A program made the position numbers and the translations under genes. This document shows positions 47,032-61,400 of a DNA stretch of 64,000 nt, piece by piece. The notes under the pieces are model-generated. The model did not search any database, was not told the origin of the DNA, and saw only the letters and a program-made list of their open reading frames with translations. The DNA lies in NCBI GenBank assembly GCA_037013495.1, contig CM072806.1, positions 5,084,001 to 5,148,000 of the forward strand, written 5' to 3'. Origin of the DNA: Hippophae tibetana. Taxonomy: Eukaryota > Streptophyta > Magnoliopsida > Rosales > Elaeagnaceae. Positions within the stretch are counted from its first letter, which is position 1. Every line of letters starts with the position of its first letter.

Positions 47032-48190
47032 ACTTGCTGGGCTTGCTTTTATGTTTCGACTAGCATTTTGCTTCAGATCCTAGTAAGTTTTCATTGTTTA
47101 ATAACTGGCTCACTGAACTGTTAATTTTCAAAGTGACTTTTGTTTCTGTATTTATTTAAACTATTTGAAGATTTCACTTAATTTTGATTTGAATCATATT
47201 GGTCATTGTGAGTCACTAAAGTTATAACAGAGGATATCATGAGTGTTTATCGTGTTTCTTCTTTTGGCACCTTAGGGTTGTGCTTTAATACAACAATTGG
47301 TCGCCAATGCTATCGGGTGGGTGAGGCTGGCTTAAGTAAGCATATTAAACTTTAGGAAGGTGGTCGGGCATGTCCTTCAGATTTTGAAGTTGGCATCATT
47401 TAGTCCCTGAGACTGTAAAATATGTTCTAAGTTCACACGTTTTGAGAAAAGATGACAACTAAGGACAAATAATTGTATTTTAATAATTTTTTTATTAAAA
47501 TAGTATTTTCTCCTATCAAGTGATTAAAACTTAATTAAAACCCAAACCATTGTAAAGGCAAAAAAGCGAAATTTATATAAAATTATTAAAAATAAAAAAT
47601 CAATATTTATAATATTCTAATAGTTTTGTTTTTGTTTTTAAAAAACTTAAGAAAATATTAAAACAAATATTTTATAAAAAACTTTCATACTAACTTTTAC
47701 TTTACCATTGTTAGATTGAGTTTTATAATCAAGCAAAAGAGCTTTAGAGTTTTAATCACTTGATTAGAAAAAATATTTTAATAAAAAATCATGAAAATGA
47801 TATTCTTTGTCATCTTTTTTCTCAAAGCTGAGGTACTAAAAAGTATTTTTTTAACAATCTAGGAACTATAGGTACACTGAGGTATAACTTGAGAATTTGG
47901 CTGACGTTTTTCTCTAAACTTTAATTATGATTGCATTGATTAAGTGATAACTTGTAAGTTTTATTTTTCATGCAGCTCTAGTATACACACTGATACCTAT
48001 TCCATGCTTCTTCTTTGGTGGTGGTTTCACTCAATTTTTGACTAGTCGGGATGGTGTGGGGTGAGTCTTCTTGGATTGTATCTTTTGTTTTTATTTTTTT
48101 TAAGAGAAGCTCAATTTTTTATTCTATCTGTTTGGGTTATATTTCTTTGTTTGTATTCTATGTTGTAGATGGATAGGCGCCTATATTTTT
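47032..48190 (+). pseudogene. VPS55 family pseudogene (partial)
   Basis: Exon-like pieces survive with splice sites. 47032-47082 has LAGLAFMF, then in a shifted frame STSILLQIL/GTAAGT. 47276-47316 has GCAL, then shifted YNNWSPMLS. 47976-48060 has ALVYTLIPIPCFFFGGG...TQFLTSRDG. 48169-48190 has GWIGAYIF followed by a stop. Together they follow the order of the plant VPS55 protein, a small four-helix membrane protein of late endosomes that acts with VPS68 in sorting to the vacuole. Lesions are one base lost after FMF, one base gained before YNNW, and a stop soon after GWI. The N-terminal start and the last two membrane segments were not found. Introns are retained, so it is a decayed gene and not a processed copy. 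The intron at 47317-47975 carries a foldback insertion. Confidence 0.7.
47398..47884. mobile_element. Foldback/MITE-like insertion in a VPS55 pseudogene intron
   Basis: The left arm (TTTAGTCCCTGAGAC...TTTTGAGAAAAGATGACAA...CAAGTGATTAAAAC) is repeated inverted at the right: the reverse complement from 47884 reads TAGTACCTCAGCTTTGAGAAAAAAGATGACAA...CAAGTGATTAAAAC. There is no coding capacity. Ends are approximate. Confidence 0.65.
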
Positions 48191-48390
48191 TAAGGAATGT
48201 TGTTTGATAAACTTTTTTCATACTTGGTTTGGGCAAAGACATTGTGTTCTTGTTTTAGATGCAGGACAATTTGTATTTATTTCATATTGTTTTCAGGTAG
48301 TTTTATTTTATACCTCGCTGTGGCCTTTAAATACTTTGATCAACTGAAGAATCGGAAAAAGGGCCCTCCCTCCCTCTCTCTCTCTCTCTA

Positions 48391-50167
48391 AGAGCTCTTT
48401 AGTCTACTTCTTTTTGGGGGTTGTATACCGGAAATCACTTAGCTTTTTAAAACGACTTTCTTTTAAATGGTACATGACGAGCACTTGACTTCTTAAAAAG
48501 GAAGATATTTCAAGAGAGTAAAGAACAACTCTCTAGAGTATAGGAGGAAGTGAGCTGAGGGCAGGAGGACAGAAGGATCAAATGGGAAGAGAAATTATAT
48601 GTCTGTCCGGTAAACGAGGCCCATTAAGCTTGCCTTCAATTATTTTGCTTAAGAGGACACTTGTGAGATAATTTTTAGTTTCTTTCTTCTTCAAACTCTA
48701 CATTCCTTGTTTGGCAACTCCTTAAATTTATGAACTTAACACTTTAGTCACATATAAGTTCTAATTAATTGTATTTTTTGTTTGTCAAATCAGTCAATTA
48801 ACATTAATTCCTCATATAATTCCACGTTAATCATGGTTTATTTAATGTGCACCTGCGTGTCACGTGAGCATTTTATATTAATTAATTAATTTGGTAAACG
48901 AAATATATAATATAGAACTTGCGTTAATTTTTAATAGTTAATGCAATAAGGGTGCCAAAAAGTGTAAAGTTTGGAATCAAAGCCTCATTTTTAAAAGTAA
49001 AAATGATAACTATTCCTAACTTAATATAAATTACCATCTCTTTCATATATTTTAATGATATGTAATTTATCTATGTAGAATTTGAGTTTTAATTATGGAT
49101 GTATGAGTAGAGAAATTATTTAAAAAATAAGAAGTTAACTTTTTTTTTAATTTTACCATTTCAATTTATTTTTATGCAAAGAGAGAAGAATATCCAATTT
49201 TAGGTTAAAAAAACACTTGTATTAATAACCTCAATATTACTATATATATATCAAAAATATATTAAAATATAATTCTCATTAAATACTTTTACGTAAGTTT
49301 AATTGTATTTAATAATAATAATAATAATTTATCACATCATTTAAAATTTATCACAAAATTTAGTGTATATATGTGAGATTTTTAATAACCTTACAAAACT
49401 TAAATATTTTTTTTAGTTCAATAAAATTTACTTTAAATACACAACAATAACAACGTACACTTACTAGCTATTTTTTAAACTACAATTAAAAAAATGTGGG
49501 CATCCAACAGGGTACCATAAGTTTCTTTTGAAAATAAATTATTTTAATCATTTTTCTTTTAAACAGTATTTTTAACACAACAATCTCATTCTTACAAACA
49601 TTTTATATTATATGCAAGTTTTTTAACAAAAAAAATATTTTAAAAATGAATTGTAAAAAATAAAAATAATTAATTGATTTCCAACTATGTTATTTATTAT
49701 TTAGATATTTTTCTTTAATTTAAAAATAAAAATAAAAATAATTTAAGGTAAGTCTATAAAAATAATAACTAAAATAACCCATTTATATAATAAAGTGATT
49801 GATATTTTACTTTATTCAAACTTAAATCAGCATTCATCACATCATTGAAACATCTTTTTAACATTAAATATGTTTTATGTACGGATAAATTTATACATGT
49901 TATTATATTCATATTATGTATTAATATTATTTAAAAAAAATTAAAATAATTATAACACATAATATATGTAAAATTAGATGAGATTATGGGATAGCATTTC
50001 TCTATTTACCCAATGAAGTTAATAATTCAAAATTATTACTAAAAAGAAGTTAACAATTCAAAAAACCTTATAAAATGTCAAGCTAGTTTTACATATTTTT
50101 TAGGCTGAGATTCTAATCATTTCCTAAACTTGTAGTGATTAATTAGCTAGGCTCACTTAAATATTAA
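48391..50167. other. AT-rich intergenic DNA
   Basis: No gene was recognised. A (CT)n tract lies at about 48366-48390. The 3' flank of the NAC gene lies at the right end. Confidence 0.5.
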
Positions 50168-52295
50168 TTAGAACCAATTAATCAAATTATCCCAGTCCCA
50201 CAAAGCTTGATCATTATCAATAAACAATGGGCTGTTATTGTTTCCACTAATACTTCCCCCAATTAATTGAGATGGCTCAACTTGGTGATCTCCTGAGAAT
50301 GAGTTCTCTTGTAAAGTTGTTCTTTCCACCAAAAGTCCTGGATCAATTGAGTTCTTATGATAAGAATTTGAACCCTCATCATGATGTTCATCTTCATGAC
50401 GATGAGCTTGTTGTGAAGTACTTAATGTTGTAGGAACATTATTAATATTGCTACTAATCATCTCAACATGATCAGTTGTACTAGTTGATCTAGTGGAGGG
50501 TCTTCTATCAAATGACCTTGTGCATTTTGATTTCTTGGACACTCTGCATAAACTGAGTTCTTGTCTCAACTGCACATATATATCAATAAAAAAAAAGGAG
50601 TATTAATTATGATCTGTTAATTTTTCGAATTTATCAGAACATATCTAGTAGATTTTGTTTTTGTCAAATCAGAATGGAATTAAGACTAATCACTGAAAGA
50701 AAAAATTTGAAGTTTTCATAGTTTATAAAAATAAATAATTAAAAAAGACATGAAATGAAATATACATAGAATATACTATTTTTTTTTATAATTACTTTAC
50801 TAATTATCATGAGTTAGGGACGAGGTACTAGAGAATAATGCATCTTCTTAATAATTCTATACATTTATCTTTTATACAACTTAAATATATGCTAAATAAC
50901 CCTAGCTAATCGAATTCAACGAGCTTTAGTTATAACAAAAAATTTATTTGTTGATTATAATAATATATTAACATATTTTCAAACTGTTTATGATTTTTGG
51001 AGAGTTTATGAGTAACACAACATAAGTCTACAATAGTATCATAATTAAATATTATATATCTCACTACTAAAATTTAAGTTGTTGACATAATTTATATATT
51101 TAATCATATAATTTTTTATTAACTGAGCTTAATTATTAGAAAGCATACATATATAAGTAGTTAAAAGGATTCTATAAGAGTATGATAATAGAATTAAAAT
51201 TCAATATATATATATACCCTTGGAGTTATAGGAGTAGGGATGGGATGAGTTGACGAAGAAGAAGCTGAATGATGATCTGTTTGAATATCAATTGCTTTAT
51301 ATTCATTCAGTTTCCATTCAGTTTTGTTACCGTTTGGGGCTCTACCCAAATAAAACACCATTGTTCTTTTGACACCAATGGCTCTATTATTTGAACATGA
51401 ATACACATAACTTGGTGAGCCAGTTGCTTTCCAATAGCCATTTGTAGTAAGTCTATTGGCTCTTCCCCCTTGGACTTGACTTTCTTGTATTGGTAGGAAG
51501 AAGAAGCATTGTTCTTGGTCTCTTTTGCATAACTCTCCTGAATACTCTACACAATATTTAACAAACTAATTAACCCTTATTATCATCGCTTCATCATCAT
51601 CATCATTGTGTTAACCTGGACTTTAAATTAATTAATTAATTAATCTCAATTAAGATAAAAAATTATTTACATGATAATAATACTACTATATATTATAAAT
51701 ATATTATCATCAATTAAAATTGATGTGATAACTTCTAATTTAATACAATTTAATAAATCTGAATATATTTATTAATAATATTAATGTGTCATATTATTAG
51801 ATATTAAATTTAAGATACATAAAATTTTACATTAATTAACAATTAAAATAGTAAAATAGTAAAAGAAAAACCTTAAATATGATGTGTGTCAGAGTAAGAG
51901 ATCCATTATTCAATCGCTTGAGATAACTGCTTTTTTATTTTATTTTTTTCCAAAATAGGAAAAATAAGAAGATCAAGTAATTACAATTGAATATATCTAC
52001 ATGCAATCTCTTCACAAAACCTAAATACTTAGACAATAACAAGAAGCTGTAGTAGTAGAGGGGAAAAAAAACAAAAATAAGAAGGAGAAGGAGAAAAAAG
52101 AAAGAAAGAAAAATAATTACGAGGAAGGTCCCAAGGGTTAAAATCGTAAATATCAATGACAGGAATGATCTTATCCATAAAGCGATTGATGAAATGCTCA
52201 ATATTTCCATGAAGCTTGTGATGAAGATACACTGAAACCAACTCTTCTTCTGTTGGGTAGAATCTAAACCCAGGTATTGAATTTGAATCCACCAT
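50168..52295 (-). CDS. NAC transcription factor, NAC090-like
   Basis: Three coding exons, 52121-52295, 51218-51546 and 50168-50569, total 906 nt and encode 301 residues. All introns are GT-AG and phases close. The NAC DNA-binding domain covers about residues 1-150: PGFRFYPTEEELVSVYLHHKL (subdomain A), IIPVIDIYDFNPWDLPQYSGELC (B/C), GGRANRLTTNGYWKATGSPSYVYS (D) and GVKRTMVFYLGRAPNGNKTEWKLNEYKA (D/E). The GSPSYVYS ending of the WKATG block points to the NAC090/NAC036 subgroup. A Ser-rich hinge follows at about 152-165. The C-terminus (about 169-301) is Ser/Thr/Asn-rich and ends in an acidic-aromatic motif (DNDQALWDWDNLINWF), a likely activation segment. It should bind CGT(G/A)-core promoter sites in the nucleus. 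NAC090-type factors are linked to salicylic acid and senescence control in Arabidopsis. A long (TA)n tract lies upstream. Confidence 0.95.
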
Positions 52296-52383
52296 TATAA
52301 ATATTAATTAATTCTAATTTCTTGAATATAAATATTGAAGTAATAGCTCAATCGGCTTTTGGCTACCTAATGTAGTAGCTAGG

Positions 52384-52386
<3 letters not shown>

Positions 52387-52421
<35 letters not shown>
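52387..52421. repeat. (TA)n microsatellite in the NAC promoter
   Basis: About 17 perfect TA units lie 92-126 bp upstream of the NAC start codon, where the core promoter should be. The tract may supply or displace the TATA box. Confidence 0.95.
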
Positions 52422-52422
<1 letters not shown>

Positions 52423-55400
52423 CCAAGTTTTATCTTTTTATCAACTTTTTTTAATTAATATATTATTTTTGCCAGTTTAATCATCGCTAAAATATATGAT
52501 TTTTAGTGAGAGAGGATGGTGGAAGAAAAAATAAAATAAAATAAAAAGTTGATGTTAGGCAAATTTCCCAAAAATATTTAAAATGAAGCCGATGTGAATG
52601 GAGAAAATCTGACTTTAATTGGAAAATCGCAACTACTACGCGGTTGAGGAAGAAAACCTGGCCTTTTCTGTTTACACCTGACCTTTTTAGCATTCATATA
52701 TTATAAATTCACAAAATTTTAACCGAATTCAAATGATTTCATTTTTATCTCCATTTAAAAAATTGTTTAACCGCATGATGATATTGTCTAATTTGTCCTT
52801 CAGTTTACCAAGGTAAAATGTTTACTTCTTATATATAATCAATTAATTTTGCTTTAAAATTATCTCTTTCTAACCTCGCTAATTATTCTACACTTAAATT
52901 CGTATAATTTAAGCACATTTTTATCTTTAAAAAAAATCATATTTTAACTAAAAATATTAAAAGCATTTATATATTTCTATTTTATTGTACTTTTTCGAAA
53001 AAGATAATAAAATAATTTCTTTTAATACATATGAATTATTTTTATAATATTTAACAAAAATAATTATTCTTTGCATTAAATTAAAAAAAATCATTTGTAA
53101 AATAGCGTGAATCTTTTTCCAATACATTAAAAATTAGATCATAGGAATCACACCATTAATTGTTTCCCTCCTTCAACATGTGGTTTTTTCGACATTTATT
53201 GTTTCTTTTATTATTTTAATTCGAACGTATTTATGTTTGCTTATATTTTAAAACTATAATTTTTTAATTTTTAATTATATATTTTATAAATTACTTGTTA
53301 ACTAATTTATCTAATTATTTTTATATAAAAAGAAGTTATTTAAAATAAAATTAATTATTAATTAATAGTATACATTTCAACTTTTAAGTATCATTTTGCA
53401 AAAAAAAAAAAAAAATATAAATTCATTAATATATATAACACTATTTAACCCAACTATAACAAAAATTATAGGTCAACACTGGTTCAAATTGATTTGATTC
53501 ATACCGAACAACATATTAAAGGGAAAAAAACTAGAAAAGAACAGTGTATAAGTTTTTATCTCTCACAATCCTTTAACTGAGGTTAAAAATGAAAGAACCA
53601 ATAGTACATTAGCAATATAGTTATTTATTTTTATTTTTATTTTTATTGTATTTAAATAAAATCAACTACATCTAAATCTACTGCGGCATTTCTTTACATA
53701 TATTTTATCTAGTACAATTTGTTAACATGTTTTTGTTATTTATTTTTTTTTATCTAATTTTAAATTAGATATGTTGTTTTATTTATTAAAGATGATGATG
53801 CTTTGTGAGCCGAATAAATAAATTTAATTGAAGACATTAATACAATTTTGTAGCAATTTAGACAAACTAAAAGCTATTAAATGAAACAAATATTACCAAT
53901 ATTAACACTTAATAATCAAAAATGATACTTATGTTTGGATATGTCTGTCCATTGTTGTTAATTATGTAATTAAATTATTTTCTTATGATTTATTTTATCA
54001 AGTAATTAATTGATTAAAATTAAATATGATCTAAATCAATTTTCTAGATAAATTTGATTAAAACTTGCTTTCAAAGAAATGGGTGGATGTGGTTAATTTA
54101 AGTTTAATTTTTGCTTAAATTATTAACCGAATAAATCAACAACTGAAATCAACTTATAAAAAAATTAGTTAAATAATCTTAAATCAATTTTTTTATTTAA
54201 TTTTTTAAATTTGATTTGCATTTGAATATACTAATTTTTAATTAATTATTTTGACTATATTACATCTTTTCAATGAATTTAAGGAATATTATCGCAAAGG
54301 ATATCAATTTCAATTAATTTATTTGCAAGTAAGCAAATAAAGTAAAATAAATACAAGTTCAAGTTCAAGTACTCTTAAGTCTCTAATGTTTCATTTTATC
54401 TTCAGATTGTTTCTTTAAATTAGTTTTAATCACAATAGTCAACACCATGTATAAAACACAATTTAATGATATTAAAAACACATAAAAATATAAATATGTG
54501 TATTAATAATATATAAATTATTTTGATTAATTTTCTATTTATAATTCTTAAAATCGAAAATGATTTAACTGAATTTAGTTTTACTATTTAAAAATTAAAA
54601 TTTACCTATTTAAACTTATAAAACTAATACATCCTCACTTTTATTCAAAGATATTCATATCATATTCCTAGTGTGGTGTCATGTCACTCATTATATATCT
54701 AAGCTTCATCTGTCATAAAATGGTGCATAATATTATATATATCAAATTATTATATGTATTAAATAATATTTTAATTATTAATTAGATATATAATTTAAAA
54801 TGTAAAATAACGAAATAATTAACAATATCATTTACTAACATGTCTCGATAACAGGCACACAAGGCTCTAACATCTTTGATATATTCAAGAAAATATTAAA
54901 GGTGAAAATTTTATCTATAATTTTAGTATCCTTATAAACTATTATAAAGTTTACAAACAAATTTACTCATATAAAAAATGTATTCAATCTTTTTGCATAA
55001 TTAAGTTGTCGCATATTCATAAATACGCATTGTTGGTCTCACCTAGACACCTAGGACAAAAATACTATTATTTCTTTACCATTAAAGCTTGAGGTTAGTA
55101 TTATTTGTTTGTTTGTTTTTAAATTTTAACTCTTTATTTTTATATTTAATACATATAATAAATTTGTGAGTACTAATAAAAATAATATTTAAAGTATTTA
55201 TGTATTTCTTAACCATTAAGTTAACAATATATCATATAATTGATAGTAAAAACAATAACAAGTAGATAATTTCAATCATTAAACTTATGTTTTGTTAACG
55301 ACGCTGTAGATGTGGATATTAGATAGCGTTAAAGTTCATAAAAAACATGTATTATCCGATCTCAAGAGGTAATCTAAGGTAATGATACACATCTTAAGAA

Positions 55401-58400
55401 AATATAAATGTTAGAATAACAACCAAAGTAAATAATTAAATATTTTCTACTTTTATTATTAACATGGCACAATAATTTTAAATGTAATTAAGCAATATGC
55501 GTAATTCACACTATTTTCCACTTTTAATTGAAGTTGGTTTATATTTTTAACAAAAACTCAAATCAACGCAATTTAATTAGTTTTTTGAAAAATATGAATT
55601 GAATCGAATTAATTAAATATATAAAATCAATCTAATCTAAATCAAAATAATTTTTGGGATGGATATATTAGTTTTCAACTTTTATTTTTTCTTTAGATTG
55701 TCATATAAATTTTTGTTTCTTTAAAATAAACTAGAAAGATAATAAAAATAAGACCGTTAAAATTTATAACTATAAAAATATAATCTTTTTATATACATTT
55801 TTACTAATAATTTTTTTTATATATTATTTTACATTGAACAGTATTCAGTTTTAATTGCGACCATTAAGACTCGCTAAATATTAAATACTGTTCAATTAGA
55901 CTCCTTCAATATTTTTATGATACTATTTTTTATAATTTTTTAAATAAAATTAATTGTACAAACTTAAAAATCTAACATTTGTGTCACATATGTGATATGA
56001 TAATTGCTATTGTTTATATTATAAAGTTTTAAACTTTTAAATTAATGTATATACACTAACATCTTTATCCATATGATATAGACTTATAATTATAAATGAC
56101 TTAGAAAATATGTTACAATTTTATAATTTTGAATAACGAATGAATGAATCATGAAAAATAAATTAATTAAATGTAATAAAATTAATGGTTTAATTTTAAT
56201 TATTTTTAACATTTGAAAACAAAACCAACTCATACTTGATTAATTCTTAAAAATTTAAAATCAAATCAAACCAATAATCATTTCGAAACCAACAAAGTTG
56301 GATTAAATTAATTTAGATTATTAATTTAAGTAATTTTTACACGCCCCTACTCCTAATTATAATATTAAGATATAATGATAACAAAATCCTTTATATATTT
56401 AATTTTATATTTATTTATTTTTTTATGTGTTATCAATCAAAACATGATATGTATAAAATTTTAATTATTTTTATCTATTTGATATTTTTTTTTTAAATTA
56501 CAAAAAATAACAATATAAAATTTATAACAATAAAATTGTATATCAATAAAATTTAATATTTTATAATTAAAATATGTTTAATATTAAATATATTTAAATT
56601 ATCATAATTTAATTTAAAAGACGTTTAATTAAATAATGTTCAAAATAAAATGATATATTAAATTTTTTTAAGAGTGAAAATGTATTTGACGGATATAAAA
56701 AATATTATTTTTATTCTGTTTTTAAAACAAATAGTCCTTGCATTTTATTATTTTTATTTTTTTAGCTCTGAAAAAGTTCTCGTATTTGCTTATTATTGAC
56801 AGCCTTTATTATAATGATGCACCAAAATGTACTGGAAAATTGGACTAAAAAAAAACAAAAGTACATTAATTAGTAAGTCCTTATTTAATTTATTTTTTTC
56901 TGCATGACAAAAATGTTGTTTATGGATCAATAATGCACTCTTTGTGGAAAAAAAAATACAATAAATAAATAATCCACTTACGTGTCTTCCATTACCAACT
57001 TTCCCAAAACTAGCCCACGGAATTGATTCTTTTCTTACTTTTTTAAATAATTAAACCAAGTAACTTATACATTAACCAGTAAATGTTTTCCACCAAATAT
57101 ATAATGATAAGAAACTCATTACACATAAATATACATATATAAGATTATCCCCCTGACGTGATAAATGTACTTAATTTAATATATGCATTATTAATGATAT
57201 TGATATTATTGTATCTAATTTTTATTAATAATAATTTTATTTAACAGTATTCAAATAAAATTTAATGCTTTAAGAATTCTAATTATACAATTTAAAAAAT
57301 ATATATAATATATAGACGTGTATAAGTTATATGTATATAAGCTATCATATAAACAATTAAATTATATATTAAAATACATATAATATAATTTTTATTAATT
57401 AAATCGATCTAAATTATTTAAAAAAATTAAATTAATCATTTAAGTTGTTCTATGTTATAAAAATTCATACTCGTTAAGTTTTTATCTTCGTTATTTCATT
57501 ATATATCGAAGTCGTTTTATGGTATAGAATTTTATATTTATCGGGTCTTGATTTTATTCACCTCGTTATATAATAACGAGATATTTAGTTAAACGATTAT
57601 TATATGTATAATATTAAATAAATAATATAATTAATTATATATAAATTAAAATAAATAATTTATATAGGTGATAATAAAAAAAATTAAACGTAAAGAAAGA
57701 ACAATGTAATTGCTTTCCTAAAATGCCTAACAACTATCTAATAAATGCAACGTTGATCTTTCTTGGTTTTAGACCGAGTATAAGGAATTTTCATTTAGAG
57801 AAGTTCAAATTAAATTAATGTTTTAACCGTTCAACGATCGAGACAGAGCTAAAATTGATACATAAACATTGTTTTTGAATTAGTGCGCCAGCATGACGTT
57901 GAATTAACTAAATTGAGTCATTTTTAGTATGCTATTTATGTGAATTATTATAAGTTTCACCCAGAGAAACACGTGACAAACATGAATACGAAAAAGTTAA
58001 AAAGGGAAATTAACACATTTTAACATTGATTTAATTCAAAGATATTTAATAATAAATAAATTAAAATAATATATTAATTTTTTTAATAATAAAAATATAT
58101 AAATTAATCTTAAAAATATTATTTTTGTTATATAACAATAATAACATTAAAATATAAATAATAGTAATAATATAATAAATAATTCATATAATTATTGTGA
58201 TAATAATTAAAATTATTGTAGTAATATTATTATTCGTGGAATTATAGATTAGTTTATTAAATTAAAAATATTTTCACTTAATTATATTGTTTTAAAAAAT
58301 ATAAATTAAAAAATACATTATTTTAATATTTTTATTAAATTAGTAATTTTAAAGTAATATTATAATATAAAAATTAATAAAATAATATAATATGTTCTTA

Positions 58401-61400
58401 ATTAACATATTTTTAAAAACTAAACAACTAAATGATATCAATTATAATTTAAATAATACAAATGATTTATCTAAAAAAAATTATAAATTTTTTTTAAATT
58501 ACCATTTATCAAAATGGTAGTTATATTGACATAATATTATAAACTAATCATTTTTATATATAACATAAGTAAATTTGTTTTGAAAAATACTATACTTTTC
58601 AAATAATGACCTGAATTAAAATATGATTAGTAATATTTTTAACGATAAATAATTGAGAGATTATATAAAATATTATTAATAAAACTTATAATTATTAAAA
58701 TAATTGATAATTTATTGTGACAACGGGAGTAATGTATTGTGAAAAATAGTTACACTTAAATAGTTATTGATATGACATATGGTTATAAAAGAATTGACTA
58801 GGTGTTATTTTATGTTACACCATATCTTGTATGCATCATTCTAATCAACCAAAAATTACTTTTTTCCTTGCTTTATAAGCTTTTTCCAAACTTTAATACT
58901 ATTAAAACTCAAGTTATAACAATTCGATAATCAATAACTTGGTTAAGAGATGTATCTAACAATACAAATTCCACAAGTTATACAATTTTATTTCCTCTAC
59001 ATAATACACACATTAATTCTAATTGTTCAATCAAAATTAATGAGATAATAATTTGATACATCATGAACAAATAAGACATGTGATTTGTGTCGATAGACTC
59101 TAAGGTTTCATTGACGTTACATTAACTACACTTTCAAAGTTCATCAAAAAAACAACATATTTTTAGACGATTGAAAGTCAAGATATTATATAATCCAACG
59201 CTAATATGATTTATGGTAAAAAAAATTATATTATGGATCAAATTAGTTAGAGAGAATGAATAGATAATTAATAAAAATATGTTAAATTAAAATTTATAGA
59301 CGAACAAACATGTAATCATATGTAAATAAAATAATGCAAAAGGATAAATTGACACACAAGATTTTTTTGGTAAAAATAACTTAAGTCATACCAATGATCT
59401 AAGAGAAAAACCACTAGTTCATCGAACCACTTAACTATCCATTATGAGAATAAGATCCAAATATAAGGTTAAGACTTAAATTGCCTTTCAAGATAATTCT
59501 CCCAAGTAATTTAATTAAAAACAACTATTTTTCTTCACAGTCTTCACAAGAAAAGTATTGAGATCCATATCAACATTTTGATAAACTCAAATCGCACGAG
59601 TTATTGAACCCATTTAAATGGAACCTGCAAAAGTTATCACAAAAATACAAATGAAATATGTATCCTAAAGCATATTAAAACAACAAAAAATTGTAGCTAG
59701 ATAATTTAACATAATAATAGATTAAACAAAATTACTAGCAATACTAGAATAAGTAGACTAAGCATAAGTTCAATAAAGATAGTTTATTTAAAGACAAATA
59801 ATCAAACCAAATAATTATGATATTACACACAATTATTTAATCTAATAATTCAAGAACAAAAATAAAGAAGAAGTTATATGAACATTTATTCAAAATATCA
59901 TAAATTAATTATGTTTATTAACTAACCAAATACAACCATCGGTGTTTGACAGATCAATAAAAGAAATAAATCTAAAGAAATATAATCTTTTTTTACAAAA
60001 TAATTTGAAAGACATAGTTTAAGATGAAAAGATTGATGCTCTTATGATTAATTAAAATATATATCATTATGTTCTTTATATATGAAAGATTTGAAACCCT
60101 AATGCTAAGTTAAAGTTCAATTACAATTAAGTCAATTAACCAATTTATAGAGTAATACATAACAAGGACAATATGGTAATTTGAATGTTTAGTTCAAGTA
60201 AACAATTAAGTTAAATCTGAAATCTTAGTCGCTCGATCTATCTAAGTTGAGCTCGATTGATCGAGCCAAAAATGTTGATAGATCAAGTTAAAAAGTTTGA
60301 TCAATCTAACCAATCATCGATCGATATAAGGTATTAAAAAATAAATCCTGAGACAGGTGATCGAACATTAAATCTCAATTGATATACCTTAATTAAAATT
60401 CAAATCAAGGGCTTTTTAATCAAGGTAGATCAATTCTTGATTGATCTACTAATCTCTCAATTGATCAAATAACCTAAATAAAAAATGTTCTTATGTGTCT
60501 AATATAAAATCTAACGTGTATAAGAAGAGAGATATACTTGAGATGTGTTCTTTTGAAACTTGATTATTTTTTTAGCTTTAAAAGTGTTTTTTAAAGACTT
60601 ATCTAGAAACTAAAATTACATTTAGATATTTTATCTACGAATATAATCAATACTAATAAACCTTACATATGGGATACCAAACACCATATTGGAATGAGCT
60701 CAATTTATAGTTTCAATCACTCGTTATTTTTTTAATGTGTTGTGATTTTATGTTCTCTCATAAAAAGGATAGGTTTCACATATATTCAAGCATCTTGATC
60801 TGTTTGTTCAAAGTTAGTACGTGGTATATATTATACAATTACAATCGGATAGGATAGAGAGTTAAAAGCTATTGAGAAATTTTTTGTTCAAGGTGGTTTT
60901 GATAAGAGAGTTACATGTCTATATGTTCCATCACAAAAGAAAGTAGTAGAAAGAAAAAATTGACATGTGGTATAACACATGTTGTAACTAGTTATTTTGT
61001 TTTCTTTAAAAATATTTACAGTCATTTAAATGTCTGTAATTCACTCCCAAAATATAATATATATTTTTTAAAGGTACACTAAAATCAAATGACATTTCAG
61101 TAAGTCAAATTTGGTAAATGACTCCATTATTTTACACGATAAATTATTTATTATTTCTCCATTAATTTTATAAATAAAATATTTTTTAATAGATATATTT
61201 CATTGAAATGTATTACTTCAACCAAAAACCAAAACCAACGAAAAAATATAATCAATTGAGAATATACACAAATATACTCCATAAACAACCAAGATGCATG
61301 AACAACCTCTCTCAACTATGATAAAAGTGCATTTTACCATTAAAGTTTAAAGTTTGTGTTTATGTGTCACATTTTAAATTTTATTAGTTTTTATTAACAT

